From DASWOJ01 sp964250755 (GTDB lineage: Bacteria; Pseudomonadota; Alphaproteobacteria; Acetobacterales; Acetobacteraceae): DNA of 64,000 bases. The notes under the pieces were generated by a model, which saw nothing but the letters and a program-made list of their open reading frames with translations, did not search any database and had not been told where the DNA came from. Position numbers and translations under genes: made by a program. Below are positions 21,733 through 29,898 of the stretch, piece after piece; position 1 is the first letter of the stretch, and the number at the start of each line of letters is the position of its first letter. Where the stretch lies: positions 62,001 through 126,000 of the forward strand of contig CAXUHB010000002.1 in NCBI GenBank assembly GCA_964250755.1. The letters run 5' to 3'.

Positions 21733-22548
21733 CTAAACCCGCCCGAGCACCGCCGCCACCATCACTGCCATCCGGTCCGCAAGCCCGCGTGGCCGGGCAA
21801 CGCCGGGGTGCGCCAGGTCCCGCCGCGCCAGCACCACGGGCAATGCCGCGGGGATGGCCAGCCGCGGCAACCGGGTCGCCCGGCCGGAGGCGATCCACCC
21901 CCGGCCTACCCCCGCCAACACCGTGGCAACCCGGCGCATCCCGTCTGACGCCACGCCGCCTGCCAAATCGGCCAACGCAACCCCGGCCGATGCCAGCAAG
22001 TCCAATGGCAGCACGCACCGGTCCTGCCGGGCCACGGCTCCTGCGCTGCGCAGGATGCCCGCCATGCCGTACGCCGCTCCGAAATCCCGCAGCGTCCCGA
22101 GCGCCGCCCCTTCCGCTCCCAGTGCCCGCCCGGCCGCAACCATCACCCCGCCGAACGCCCCGCGGACGTACGACTGGAACCCGGCCATGTCCTCCACCGG
22201 GTAGGCCTCGGCCTCCCGCGCTTCGATCATCTCCAGGATGTCCGCCGCCTGCAGCCGCCCATCGTCCAGCGCCGCCCCGAGTGGTCCCGCGACCTCGTGC
22301 CGCCGCCGCGCCCCTTCCGCGACCTCGCGCCACCATTGCAGCCGGATCAGCGCCAACGTCGGGTTGCTTACGGCTTCCCGCGCCCGCGCCAACTCGTGAT
22401 TGACGGCATACAGCACGAACAGCGTTTCCCGCCGGGCTGGGGGCGCGAAGAGAGTAGCCAGGAACCGGTCGGGGTCGTGCCGACGCACGATACGCCCGAC
22501 CTCGGACAAACCCGGCGCGGCGGCGGACGACGTAGCGTGTTCGCTCAT
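21733..22548 (-). CDS. NDUFAF6-like squalene/phytoene synthase-fold protein
   Basis: A 271-residue member of the squalene/phytoene synthase superfamily: ETLFVLYAVNHELARAREAVSNPTLALIRLQWWREV at residues about 41-75 and GMAGILRSAGAVARQDRCVLPLDLL further on. The two Asp-rich metal motifs needed for prenyl transfer (DDxxD-like) are not present at the expected places. Instead NHELARAREAVS resembles the complex I assembly factor NDUFAF6. So it is unlikely to make squalene for the hopanoid genes elsewhere in the window. Start ATG at 22546-22548 (MSEHATSS); ATG at 22560 is an alternative. It diverges from sodB copy 1. Confidence 0.75.
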   Translation of the reverse strand: MSEHATSSAAAPGLSEVGRIVRRHDPDRFLATLFAPPARRETLFVLYAVNHELARAREAVSNPTLALIRLQWWREVAEGARRRHEVAGPLGAALDDGRLQAADILEMIEAREAEAYPVEDMAGFQSYVRGAFGGVMVAAGRALGAEGAALGTLRDFGAAYGMAGILRSAGAVARQDRCVLPLDLLASAGVALADLAGGVASDGMRRVATVLAGVGRGWIASGRATRLPRLAIPAALPVVLARRDLAHPGVARPRGLADRMAVMVAAVLGRV

Positions 22549-22600
22549 GCCGCGGAACATGGCCGCGCCTGGCATCGTCCGCAACGACACTCCTTTCCTC

Positions 22601-23300
22601 CCTTCTCTCTCCTTCTTGACGCGGCCCTGTTCTGGCGGCCAGTGTGCGCGCGCACTGACAAGGACGTTTCTGCGATGGCCTTCGACCTTCCCGCCCTGCC
22701 CTATGCCTTGGACGCTCTGTCTGCCCAGGGCATGTGCCAGGAGACCTTGGAGCTGCACCACGGCAAGCACCACCAGGCCTACGTGACGGCGCTGAACGGC
22801 TTCGTCGAGAAGACCCCGGCCCTGCAGGGCAAGAGCCTGGACGAGATCGTGCTGCTGTCCCACGGCGACAGCAGCATGGCGCCGGTGTTCAACAACGCCG
22901 GCCAGCACTGGAACCACCTGCTGTTCTGGCAGGCCATGACGCCCGGCGCTGGCGGCGGCGCGGTGCCGGGCAAGCTGGAGGCGAAGCTCGCGGAGGACTT
23001 CGGCTCGGTGCAGGCGTTCAAGGACGCCTTCAAGGCCGCGGCGGTCGGGCAGTTCGGCTCGGGCTGGGCGTGGCTGGTGCAGGACGGGGACGGCAAGCTC
23101 AAGGTGACCAAGACCCCGAACGGCTCCAACCCGCTGGCCACCAAGGAGGGCACGGCGCTGCTGGGCTGCGACGTGTGGGAGCACAGCTACTACCTCGACT
23201 TCCGCAACCGGCGGCCAGACTACGTCGCAAACTGGCTCGACAAGATCGCCAACTACGAATTCGCACAAAGCCGGATGACCTGAACCCAAACCAGAGACGT
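22601..23300. repeat. 700-base direct repeat, copy A (contains sodB)
   Basis: From CCTTCTCTCTCC at 22601 to CCAGAGACGT at 23300 the sequence recurs at 24983-25682 (offset 2382). All six reading frames of the two copies give the same peptides, so I read them as identical. The flanks diverge abruptly on both sides: CTC before and CAGCG after here, GCG before and GGTTC after in copy B. Confidence 0.95.
22675..23283 (+). CDS. sodB: superoxide dismutase [Fe], copy 1
   Basis: Converts superoxide to oxygen and hydrogen peroxide. The 202 residues match the family. N-terminal MAFDLPALPYALDALSAQGM; the metal ligands are His28 (LHHGKHH), the second His of NNAGQHWNHLLFW, and Asp and His of DVWEHSYYLDFRNRRPDY. 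Gln in NNAGQ of the N-terminal domain points to the iron form. There is no signal peptide, so it is cytoplasmic. Start ATG at 22675 with AAGGACG upstream. A 12-base palindrome GTGCGCGCGCAC (22644-22655) precedes the start and could be a hairpin or operator. The gene lies inside a perfect 700-base repeat and is duplicated at 25057-25665. Confidence 0.96.
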   Translation: MAFDLPALPYALDALSAQGMCQETLELHHGKHHQAYVTALNGFVEKTPALQGKSLDEIVLLSHGDSSMAPVFNNAGQHWNHLLFWQAMTPGAGGGAVPGKLEAKLAEDFGSVQAFKDAFKAAAVGQFGSGWAWLVQDGDGKLKVTKTPNGSNPLATKEGTALLGCDVWEHSYYLDFRNRRPDYVANWLDKIANYEFAQSRMT

Positions 23301-23453
23301 CAGCGTGCGGCGGGTGTCCCATTGTCCCCAGACGCCCCCGCATCCAGGTGATCCAGGGCCGCCGGGTGCCGCCGTCCTGAACACGCATCGTCCCAAAGAC
23401 ACGCCGTCCCGTCCTCCGTTTGCCCCTCATGCCAGGCCGGGCCGCATCCACCG

Positions 23454-25001
23454 ATGAAGCCCGGCGTTGCCGCCGCGCTCCAAGCCGGCCTTCAGCACGA
23501 GCAGCAGGGCCAATGGCTGCGGGCCAGGGCCGCCTACGAGAAGGCGCTGCGCCGCGACCCGCGCAGCCCTGAGACCCTGCACTGCATGGCCCTGCTGGAG
23601 GAACGGACCGGCACGCTGGACCGCGCGGTGCAGCTTTACCGCCGGGCCATCGCCGCCCGCCCAGACTACAGCGACGCCATCGTCAATCTCGGCATCGCTT
23701 TGCATCAGGCCGGGCAGGCGCGGGCGGCGCTGGAGCAGTTCAGCCGCGCCCTGGCCCTCAATCCCGGTGACGCCACCGCCCTGGCCAATCGCGGCGCGGT
23801 CCTGGCCGCCCTGCGCCGCCCGCAGGAGGCGCTGGCCGACCTCGACCGGGTGCCTGCATCCAGCGCAGGCCACCTGGACGCCGTGGCCAACCGCGGCGTC
23901 GTGCTGCTGCAATTGCAGCGCCCAGGGGACGCGCTGCCATGCTTCGACCAGGTCCTTGCCAGCCGGCCTGGCCGAGCCGCCGCCCACGCCAACCGGGGCC
24001 TGGCGCTTCACGCCCTGCGCCGCACCGCCGACGCACTGTCCAGCTTCCAGCAGGCGCTTCGCCTTCAACCCGGCTTCCGCGCGGCGGAGACCGGCGCCGG
24101 CGAGTGCCAGCTCCTTCTCGGCGATATGCCGGGCGGCTGGCCTAGCCATGCCGCCGGCACCCGGCACGCATCGCCCCTTCCCGGTGTGCCCCGCTGGACC
24201 GGTGCCGACCCTATCGCCGGCGGGCGCCTGCTCCTGTATGCGGAGCAAGGTCTGGGCGACACCTTGCAGTTCTGCCGCTACGCCGCCTTGGCGGCAGCAA
24301 GAGGGGCCGAGGTGGTGCTGCAAGTCCAGCCGCCGCTGCTTCCCCTGCTCGCCACCTTGGCCGGGCCTCACCATTTGGTGGCCGCCGGCACGCCCGTGCC
24401 CGCCTGCACCCTGCAATGCGCCCTGCCCCATGCGCCCGCCGCCTTCGGCACGACGCTGGACAGCGTGCCCGGCGATACCCCCTACCTATCCGCCGACCCC
24501 AGCCGCGTCCGCGCCTGGTCGGACCGCCTTGGCCCGCGCACACGGCCCCGCATCGGCCTGGCCTGGTCCGGCAACCCGGATCACCTGAACGACTACAACC
24601 GCTCCATGCCCTTCGCCGCACTGGCGCCTCTGCTGGAGGCGAACGCCGAGTTCTTCAGCTTGCAGCGCGAGGTCAGGCCGGCGGACGCTGGTGCCCTGGC
24701 TGCCTCCGGGGTGTGCCACCTTGGGGACGCGCTGCACGACTTCGCCGACACCGCCGCCTTGGCGGAGCTGATGGATGTGGTCATTACCGTGGACACCGCC
24801 ATCGCCCACCTGGCCGGCGCGCTGGCCCGTCCGGTCTGGCTGCTGCTGCCCTGGGTCGCCGAGTGGCGCTGGATGCTGGATCGGGACGACACCCCCTGGT
24901 ATCCCACCATGCGCCTGTTCCGCCAACCCGCCCTGGCCGACTGGCCCGGCGCCGTCCAGCAGGCCCGCGCCGCCCTGGAGCGCCTTCTCTCTCCTTCTTG
25001 A
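23454..25001 (+). CDS. tetratricopeptide-repeat protein with GT9-like C-terminal domain
   Basis: A 515-residue soluble protein. TPR units span about residues 5-225 (AYEKALRRDPRSPETLHCMA, YRRAIAARPDYSDAIVNLGI, FSRALALNPGDATALANRGA, FQQALRLQPGFRAAETGAG). The C-terminal region has LLLYAEQGLGDTLQFCRYA, GLAWSGNP and VITVDTAIAHLAGALARPVWLLLP, the pattern of the glycosyltransferase family 9-like domain often fused to TPRs. It may add or bind sugars, but the substrate is unknown. The stop TGA (24999-25001) and the last codons lie inside copy B of the 700-base repeat, whose sodB starts 55 bases later. Confidence 0.8.
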   Translation: MKPGVAAALQAGLQHEQQGQWLRARAAYEKALRRDPRSPETLHCMALLEERTGTLDRAVQLYRRAIAARPDYSDAIVNLGIALHQAGQARAALEQFSRALALNPGDATALANRGAVLAALRRPQEALADLDRVPASSAGHLDAVANRGVVLLQLQRPGDALPCFDQVLASRPGRAAAHANRGLALHALRRTADALSSFQQALRLQPGFRAAETGAGECQLLLGDMPGGWPSHAAGTRHASPLPGVPRWTGADPIAGGRLLLYAEQGLGDTLQFCRYAALAAARGAEVVLQVQPPLLPLLATLAGPHHLVAAGTPVPACTLQCALPHAPAAFGTTLDSVPGDTPYLSADPSRVRAWSDRLGPRTRPRIGLAWSGNPDHLNDYNRSMPFAALAPLLEANAEFFSLQREVRPADAGALAASGVCHLGDALHDFADTAALAELMDVVITVDTAIAHLAGALARPVWLLLPWVAEWRWMLDRDDTPWYPTMRLFRQPALADWPGAVQQARAALERLLSPS

Positions 25002-25682
25002 CGCGGCCCTGTTCTGGCGGCCAGTGTGCGCGCGCACTGACAAGGACGTTTCTGCGATGGCCTTCGACCTTCCCGCCCTGCCCTATGCCTTGGACGCTCT
25101 GTCTGCCCAGGGCATGTGCCAGGAGACCTTGGAGCTGCACCACGGCAAGCACCACCAGGCCTACGTGACGGCGCTGAACGGCTTCGTCGAGAAGACCCCG
25201 GCCCTGCAGGGCAAGAGCCTGGACGAGATCGTGCTGCTGTCCCACGGCGACAGCAGCATGGCGCCGGTGTTCAACAACGCCGGCCAGCACTGGAACCACC
25301 TGCTGTTCTGGCAGGCCATGACGCCCGGCGCTGGCGGCGGCGCGGTGCCGGGCAAGCTGGAGGCGAAGCTCGCGGAGGACTTCGGCTCGGTGCAGGCGTT
25401 CAAGGACGCCTTCAAGGCCGCGGCGGTCGGGCAGTTCGGCTCGGGCTGGGCGTGGCTGGTGCAGGACGGGGACGGCAAGCTCAAGGTGACCAAGACCCCG
25501 AACGGCTCCAACCCGCTGGCCACCAAGGAGGGCACGGCGCTGCTGGGCTGCGACGTGTGGGAGCACAGCTACTACCTCGACTTCCGCAACCGGCGGCCAG
25601 ACTACGTCGCAAACTGGCTCGACAAGATCGCCAACTACGAATTCGCACAAAGCCGGATGACCTGAACCCAAACCAGAGACGT
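24983..25682. repeat. 700-base direct repeat, copy B (contains sodB)
   Basis: Same sequence and orientation as 22601-23300. Its first 19 bases encode the last five residues and stop of the TPR gene. Its end (25682) is 59 bases from the end of yajC. Direct orientation means recombination between copies would delete the TPR gene and one sodB. Confidence 0.95.
25057..25665 (+). CDS. sodB: superoxide dismutase [Fe], copy 2
   Basis: The protein sequence is identical to the copy at 22675-23283, including all metal ligands (His28, His of WNH, Asp and His of DVWEH). It carries the same upstream region: GTGCGCGCGCAC palindrome, ribosome-binding site, and 53 bases of leader back to the TPR stop. Because the leader is within the repeat, both copies could be expressed from the same signals. 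Copy 2 may also be read through from the TPR gene. Complete identity, including third codon positions, means the duplication is very recent, is kept identical by gene conversion, or is an assembly product. Confidence 0.93.
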   Translation: MAFDLPALPYALDALSAQGMCQETLELHHGKHHQAYVTALNGFVEKTPALQGKSLDEIVLLSHGDSSMAPVFNNAGQHWNHLLFWQAMTPGAGGGAVPGKLEAKLAEDFGSVQAFKDAFKAAAVGQFGSGWAWLVQDGDGKLKVTKTPNGSNPLATKEGTALLGCDVWEHSYYLDFRNRRPDYVANWLDKIANYEFAQSRMT

Positions 25683-25741
25683 GGTTCCTCCGTCCGGGCG
25701 CAACGCACTGATCGAGCAGGCCGAAGAGGGGGTGGTGCCTC

Positions 25742-26083
25742 CTACCCCTTCACGTCGTTCGCCACCACCGGCACCGCCGGCTTCACCACGCCCGTGATGG
25801 TGTTCCGCAGCACCGTCACCCGCACGTTCGGCGCCAGGTCCACCTCGATTTCCTCCGATCCCTCCTTCACCCGCGCCACCGTCGCCAGGATGCCCCCGGC
25901 GGTGATGATCCGGTCCCCCCGGCGCAGCGCCGCCAGCATCGTCGCCAGCGTCTTCTGCCGCTGCTGCTGCGGCCGGAACAGCAGGAAGTAGGCGGCCAGG
26001 AAGATCAGCAGGATCGGCACGAACTGGGACGCGGTGCCCATCAGGCCGGCCGCGTCCTGGGCATAGGCGGGGGAGATCAGCAT
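25742..26083 (-). CDS. yajC: preprotein translocase accessory subunit YajC
   Basis: A small membrane partner of SecDF in the Sec translocase. It has 113 residues. One membrane segment (SQFVPILLIFLAAYFLLFRP, about residues 17-36) ends with the family's FRPQQQRQK, followed by LAALRRGDRIITAGGILATVARV and a short beta domain. Start ATG at 26081-26083 (MLISPAYAQDAAG). secD and secF, which usually follow yajC, are absent: downstream lie 59 bases and then the sodB repeat on the opposite strand. It diverges from the DUF815 ATPase gene. Confidence 0.92.
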   Translation of the reverse strand: MLISPAYAQDAAGLMGTASQFVPILLIFLAAYFLLFRPQQQRQKTLATMLAALRRGDRIITAGGILATVARVKEGSEEIEVDLAPNVRVTVLRNTITGVVKPAVPVVANDVKG

Positions 26084-26192
26084 GGGGCGTCCTGAGGTCG
26101 GGTGATTGCGGGAGGCGGCACGGTTGCCGCCGGTGCGGCGGGACCATAGTTTGCCCCCCATCCCCGTCAAGCCAACCCCGATCAGGACCACG

Positions 26193-27059
26193 ATGGACCC
26201 CAACCTGCTGATCCGCATCGCCGAGGCGCTGGAGCGCCTGGCCCCGCCGCCGCCGGGTCCGCCCGACCTGGGCGCCGCCGACGCCTTCGTCTGGCAGCCC
26301 GCAACCGGACGCCTGATCCCTGTCCCGCAGATTGCCCGCGTCGGCATCGCCCTGCTGCACGGCGTGGACCGCCAGAAGCGCATCCTGCTCGACAACACCT
26401 TGCGCTTCGCCCGCGGCCTGCCTGCCAACAACGCCATGCTCTGGGGCGCGCGCGGCATGGGCAAGTCGTCCCTGGTCAAGGCCGCCCACGCCGCCGCCAA
26501 CAGCGACGCAACAGGTGGTGCGCCGGGCGCTCTGGCCCTCATTGAGATACACCGGGAGGACATACGCACCCTGCCCGACCTCCTGAACGTCCTGCGTCCC
26601 AGCGCCCGGCGCTGCCTGATCCTGTGCGATGACCTGTCGTTCGAGCGGGAGGATGCCGACTACAAGGCGCTGAAGTCCGTGCTGGACGGCGGCATCGAGG
26701 GCCGGCCGGCCAACGTGCTGTTCTACGCCACCAGCAACCGCCGCCACCTGATGCCGCGCGACATGATCGAGAACGAGCGCGCGACCGCTATCAACCCCAG
26801 CGAGGCCACGGAGGAGAAAGTCAGCCTGTCCGACCGCTTCGGCCTCTGGATCGGCTTCCACAACTGCGACTTGCACGCCTACCGCGCCATGGTGGAGGGC
26901 TACGCCGACGCCATGCGCCTGCCCATCGGGCGCGACGACCTGCACGCGCAGGCCAACGAGTGGTCGGTGACGCGCGGCGCACGCTCCGGCCGCGTCGCGT
27001 GGCAATTCATTCAGGACCTGGCCGGGCGGCTGGGCGCAAGTGGGGAGATGGCGGCATGA
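26193..27059 (+). CDS. DUF815-family AAA+ ATPase
   Basis: A 288-residue P-loop ATPase. Walker A is GARGMGKSSLVKA (about residues 89-101) and Walker B is CLILCDDLSFE. Sensor-like YATSNRRHLMPRDMIEN and EKVSLSDRFGLWIGF follow. These are hallmarks of the DUF815 (COG2607) group of predicted AAA+ ATPases related to DnaC/DnaA-like proteins. The cellular role is not established. Start ATG at 26193 (MDPNLLIRIAEALERL). It is translationally coupled to the metallo-beta-lactamase-fold gene at 27056 (ATGA overlap). Conserved position beside yajC is common in Alphaproteobacteria, as I recall. Confidence 0.85.
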   Translation: MDPNLLIRIAEALERLAPPPPGPPDLGAADAFVWQPATGRLIPVPQIARVGIALLHGVDRQKRILLDNTLRFARGLPANNAMLWGARGMGKSSLVKAAHAAANSDATGGAPGALALIEIHREDIRTLPDLLNVLRPSARRCLILCDDLSFEREDADYKALKSVLDGGIEGRPANVLFYATSNRRHLMPRDMIENERATAINPSEATEEKVSLSDRFGLWIGFHNCDLHAYRAMVEGYADAMRLPIGRDDLHAQANEWSVTRGARSGRVAWQFIQDLAGRLGASGEMAA

Positions 27060-27910
27060 GCAACCCGGGGTTCCACCGCAAGACGTTCGGGGACACCGTC
27101 GTGACCGCGTTGTCCGACGGCTATCTGGTCCTGCCGAACGAGGCCCTGCAAGGCATCGCCCCTGCCGAGGCCGGCGCCATGCGCGACGCTCTGTTCCGCG
27201 GCGCGGCCCCGCGCACCAGCGTCAACGCCTTCCTGGTCCAGTCCGGCGGACGCACCATCCTTGTGGACGCAGGCGCGGGCGGCAAGGCCTATCCGACCCT
27301 GGGCCGCCTGGCAGACAGCATGGCTGCCGCGGGCGTCCAGCCCGGCGAGGTGGATACCGTGCTGATGACCCACCTGCACATAGACCACTGGGGCGGCCTG
27401 ACAAACAATGCCGGTGCCGCCGCATTCCCCGGGGCCGAGCTTCTGGTGCCCGCGGCCGAGGCTGCCTACTGGCTGGACGCCGCGGCGATGGCCGCCGCGC
27501 CGGAGGAGGCCAAGCCGCGCTTTGCCGGGGCGCAGGCGGCCGTGGCGCCCTACCGCGACCGAATGCGGACCTTCGACGGCGGGGAGCCGGTGCCCGGGCT
27601 GCGCGCCGTGGCCCTGCCCGGCCACACGCCGGGCCACACCGGCTACTTGCTGGGCGGCGGCGGCGCGCGCCTGCTGATCTGGGGCGACGTGATGCACGTG
27701 CCCGACGTGCAGGCCCCGCGCCCGGAGGTCACGATCGGCTTCGACAGCGACCCCGCCGCCGCCGTCGCCTCCCGCCGCCAGGCCCTGGACATGGCCGCCT
27801 CCGAGCGGCTGATGGTGACCGGAATGCACCTGCACTTCCCCGGATTTGCCCGTGTCACCCGCACCGGCGACAGCTACGCCCTGGTTCCGGAGCTGTGGCT
27901 GGCTGATTGA
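27056..27910 (+). CDS. metallo-beta-lactamase-fold hydrolase
   Basis: 284 residues. The zinc-binding motif HLHIDHWGG (HxHxDH type) is at about residue 105; further ligands are the His in PGHTPGHTGY and Asp/His in IWGDVMHVPD and GMHLHFPG. The order fits MBL-fold enzymes related to lactonases and other quorum-quenching-like or glyoxalase II-like hydrolases. The substrate cannot be told from sequence. No signal peptide is clear. Start ATG at 27056 overlaps the previous stop by 4 bases. Confidence 0.85.
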   Translation: MSNPGFHRKTFGDTVVTALSDGYLVLPNEALQGIAPAEAGAMRDALFRGAAPRTSVNAFLVQSGGRTILVDAGAGGKAYPTLGRLADSMAAAGVQPGEVDTVLMTHLHIDHWGGLTNNAGAAAFPGAELLVPAAEAAYWLDAAAMAAAPEEAKPRFAGAQAAVAPYRDRMRTFDGGEPVPGLRAVALPGHTPGHTGYLLGGGGARLLIWGDVMHVPDVQAPRPEVTIGFDSDPAAAVASRRQALDMAASERLMVTGMHLHFPGFARVTRTGDSYALVPELWLAD

Positions 27911-28252
27911 TGCCTGCTCCGTCCCTCGGGGTGTTCAGGCGGAAGACAGGGGTGACGGAGGCCTGGTTCGGCGCGAGGTGGCGCATGACGGCGGGGCACG
28001 GCCGTGGCGGGTCTGCCGCAGGCGTCAGGCCGGCCACGGAGGGCTTGCGCGGGTGGCGCCGCGGGCACGGCAGGCGTTGAGCAAGTGAACCTGGGCGGCG
28101 GCGAGCGGCCCGGTGCCGGACGCTGCCGCGCTTGCTTGCCTCCTACCCCGGCGCTCCTGCGGGAGGAGGGAGCCAGCAAGCCGTCCCCCGCAACCCAGCA
28201 CGCCGCCGATCCCCTCTTGGACCCCGGCCCCGGCGGCGCTATGCGGGCCGCC
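27911..28252. other. intergenic region before purH
   Basis: 342 bases between the MBL-fold gene and purH. It contains a degenerate relative of the dispersed repeat at about 28134-28181 (GCTTGCC at one end and GCAAGC at the other, with CTCCTGCGGGAG at the core). I see no convincing gene, riboswitch or promoter in the rest. Confidence 0.4.
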
Positions 28253-29821
28253 ATGACCCACCTCCCGATCCGCCGCGCCCTGATCTCCGTGTCCGACAAG
28301 GCCGGGCTGGTCCCGCTGGCGCAGGCCCTGCACGCGCACGGGGCCGAGCTGCTATCCACCGGCGGCAGCGCCCGCGCGCTGCGGGACGCGGGCGTGCCGG
28401 TGCGGGAGGTTGCGGACTACACGGGCTTCCCGGAAATCCTGGACGGCCGCGTGAAGACCCTGGTGCCGCAAATTCACGGCGGCATCCTGGGCCGGCGCGA
28501 CCTGCCGGAGCACCTGGCGCAGATGGACCGGCACGGCATCGCCCCGATAGACCTGGTGTGCGTGAACCTCTACCCGTTCGAGGCCACCGTCGCCGCCGAC
28601 GCCCCTGCAGACGAGTGCGTGGAGAACATAGACATCGGCGGCCCCGCCCTGATCCGCGCCGCCGCCAAGAACCACGACGGCGTGGCGGTCCTGACCGACC
28701 CGGCGCAATATGCGGATCTGCTGGCGGAACTGGCGGACGGCGGCACCACCCAAGCCCTGCGCCTGCGCCTGGCCGGCGAGGCATACGCCCGCACCGCCGC
28801 CTACGACGCCGCCATCGCTGCCTGGTTCGTGCGGGATGCCGCCTTCCCGCCGCGGATGACCCTGTCCGGCGCCCTGCGCCAGACCCTGCGCTACGGCGAG
28901 AACCCGCACCAGCGTGCCGCTTTTTACGTGCAGCCCGGCGCTCCCCGTCCCGGCGTCGCCACCGCCACGCAGGTGCAGGGCAAGGAGCTGTCCTACAACA
29001 ACCTGAACGACACCGATGCGGCGTATGAGGCAGTGGCCGAGTTCGATGTTCCGGCCGTCGTCATCGTCAAGCACGCAAACCCCTGCGGCGCGGCCACCGC
29101 CGCCACCCCGGCCGCCGCCTGGGACCTGGCGCTGCGCTGCGACCCCGTCAGCGCCTTTGGCGGCATCGTGGCGCTGAACCGCACGCTGGACGGTCCAACT
29201 GCCGAGCGGATCGCGGCGATCTTCACCGAGGTCATCATCGCGCCGGATGCGGATGCGGATGCCCGTGCGGTGCTAGCGCGCAAGCGGAACCTGCGCCTGC
29301 TGCTGGCCGGTGCCTTGCCGGACCCGGCGGCACCGGGCACGACGGTTCGGAGCGTGGCTGGCGGCTTCCTGGCGCAGTCGCGCGATGCCGGGCGGGTGTC
29401 GCTGGCCGACCTACGCACAGTGACCCGGCGCGTGCCGACCGAGGCGGAGCTGGCCGACCTGCTATTCGCCTTCCGCGTCTGCAAGCACGTGAAGTCCAAT
29501 GCGATCATCTATGCCCGGGACGGCGCCACCACGGGCATCGGCGCGGGGCAGATGAGCCGGGTGGACAGCGCCCGCATCGCCACCTGGAAGGGGGCCGAAG
29601 CTGCTCGCGCCGCCGGTCTGCCCGCGCCGCTGACAGAGGGGTCGGTGGTGGCGTCGGACGCCTTCTTTCCATTTGCGGACGGCTTGCAGGCCGCGGTCGC
29701 CGCCGGCGCCACCGCCGTCATCCAGCCTGGTGGCTCCATGCGGGATGCCGAGGTGATTGCGGCAGCGGACGAGGCCGGGATTGCGATGGTGCTGACGGGG
29801 ATGCGGCACTTCCGGCATTGA
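28253..29821 (+). CDS. purH: bifunctional AICAR transformylase / IMP cyclohydrolase
   Basis: The last two steps of IMP synthesis. 522 residues, as in the family. The N-terminal cyclohydrolase domain starts RRALISVSDKAGLVPLAQAL, with TGFPEILDGRVKTL and DIGGPALIRAAAKNH. The C-terminal transformylase domain shows VVIVKHANPCGAATA, DPVSAFGGIVALN, KSNAIIYARDG and the ending MRHFRH. Start ATG at 28253; the longer open frame upstream has no family match. It stands alone and converges with hpnH, with a GC hairpin between them. Confidence 0.97.
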   Translation: MTHLPIRRALISVSDKAGLVPLAQALHAHGAELLSTGGSARALRDAGVPVREVADYTGFPEILDGRVKTLVPQIHGGILGRRDLPEHLAQMDRHGIAPIDLVCVNLYPFEATVAADAPADECVENIDIGGPALIRAAAKNHDGVAVLTDPAQYADLLAELADGGTTQALRLRLAGEAYARTAAYDAAIAAWFVRDAAFPPRMTLSGALRQTLRYGENPHQRAAFYVQPGAPRPGVATATQVQGKELSYNNLNDTDAAYEAVAEFDVPAVVIVKHANPCGAATAATPAAAWDLALRCDPVSAFGGIVALNRTLDGPTAERIAAIFTEVIIAPDADADARAVLARKRNLRLLLAGALPDPAAPGTTVRSVAGGFLAQSRDAGRVSLADLRTVTRRVPTEAELADLLFAFRVCKHVKSNAIIYARDGATTGIGAGQMSRVDSARIATWKGAEAARAAGLPAPLTEGSVVASDAFFPFADGLQAAVAAGATAVIQPGGSMRDAEVIAAADEAGIAMVLTGMRHFRH

Positions 29822-29864
29822 CACGAAAGCCCGTCGCGTGCCGGCCAGCGCATGACAGCCGGAC

Positions 29865-29889
29865 GGCGCGCGGGGCCGGGCCGCGCGCC
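29865..29889. terminator. hairpin between convergent purH and hpnH
   Basis: GGCGCGCGG (29865-29873) and CCGCGCGCC (29881-29889) form a 9-bp stem with a 7-base loop, midway between the two stops. No U-run on either strand, so a bidirectional terminator is plausible but not certain. Confidence 0.5.
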
Positions 29890-29898
29890 GGGTGGTCG

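Noticed and set aside
21733..22548. hpnC/hpnD squalene synthase
   Set aside because: The Asp-rich catalytic motifs are absent and the N-terminal region matches NDUFAF6-like proteins better.
22644..22655. The GTGCGCGCGCAC palindrome before sodB as a Fur or other named operator
   Set aside because: It matches no consensus I know and alternating GC palindromes arise easily in this composition.
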